In this document: in pieces, positions 5,289 to 5,292 of the stretch
How positions within the stretch are numbered: the stretch's first letter is position 1
How the letters are laid out: each line of letters opens with the position of its first letter
Source: JBGPIT01 sp041485125
GTDB taxonomy: Bacteria; Desulfobacterota; Binatia; UTPRO1
Assembly: GCA_041485125.1 (NCBI GenBank)
Contig: JBGPIT010000368.1
Location: 1 to 5,292, forward strand
Length of the DNA stretch: 5,292 bases
Direction of reading: 5' to 3'
Translations under genes and position numbers: made by a program
Notes under the pieces: model-generated
Seen by the model: only the letters and a program-made list of their open reading frames with translations
The model's database searches: none
Told to the model about the DNA's origin: nothing

Positions 5289-5292
5289 CCGC

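Noticed and set aside
1..5292. Mobile element, CRISPR array, tRNA or rRNA
   Set aside because: No transposase or integrase motifs, terminal repeats, regularly spaced repeats, cloverleaf or rRNA-like conserved blocks were seen on either strand.

Overview
The window looks like chromosomal DNA of a high-GC bacterium (roughly 70 % GC by eye, third codon positions almost all G or C). The gene content (double-length UvrA, a dodecin-fold protein, a GBBH-like/DUF971 protein) would fit a deltaproteobacterial-type, Binatota/Rokubacteria-like or similar environmental lineage. That placement is inference and cannot be fixed from this sequence. I see no insertion sequence, phage, CRISPR or tRNA/rRNA signal.

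Layout. Positions 1-4314 (+) hold the 3' three quarters of one very large gene for a UvrA excinuclease ATPase in which two complete UvrA units are fused head to tail. The first unit is cut by the left edge of the window. The second is complete (about 930 residues). Positions 4315-4581 are intergenic: GC-rich stem-loops after uvrA, a more AT-rich stretch with a perfect TTGACA box, a palindrome, and a possibly structured leader. Positions 4582-4893 (+) encode a small dodecin-like protein whose flavin-contact residues appear to be replaced. Only 6 bp further on, and convergent with it, lies a 109-residue DUF971 (GBBH-like N-terminal) protein at 4900-5229 (-). A stem-loop containing both stop codons sits between them. 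The last 60 bases look like a divergent promoter region, with a second perfect TTGACA pointing out of the right edge.

How the genes relate. The UvrA fusion is a nucleotide-excision-repair damage sensor that would work with UvrB and UvrC encoded elsewhere. Nothing ties the two small genes functionally to UvrA; the dodecin-like gene appears to have its own promoter and leader. The most notable points are the asymmetric ABC motifs of the fused UvrA (first unit degenerate, second canonical), the dodecin-fold protein without the flavin-stacking Trp and Gln, and a leader that resembles part of the SAH riboswitch core but with important gaps in the match.
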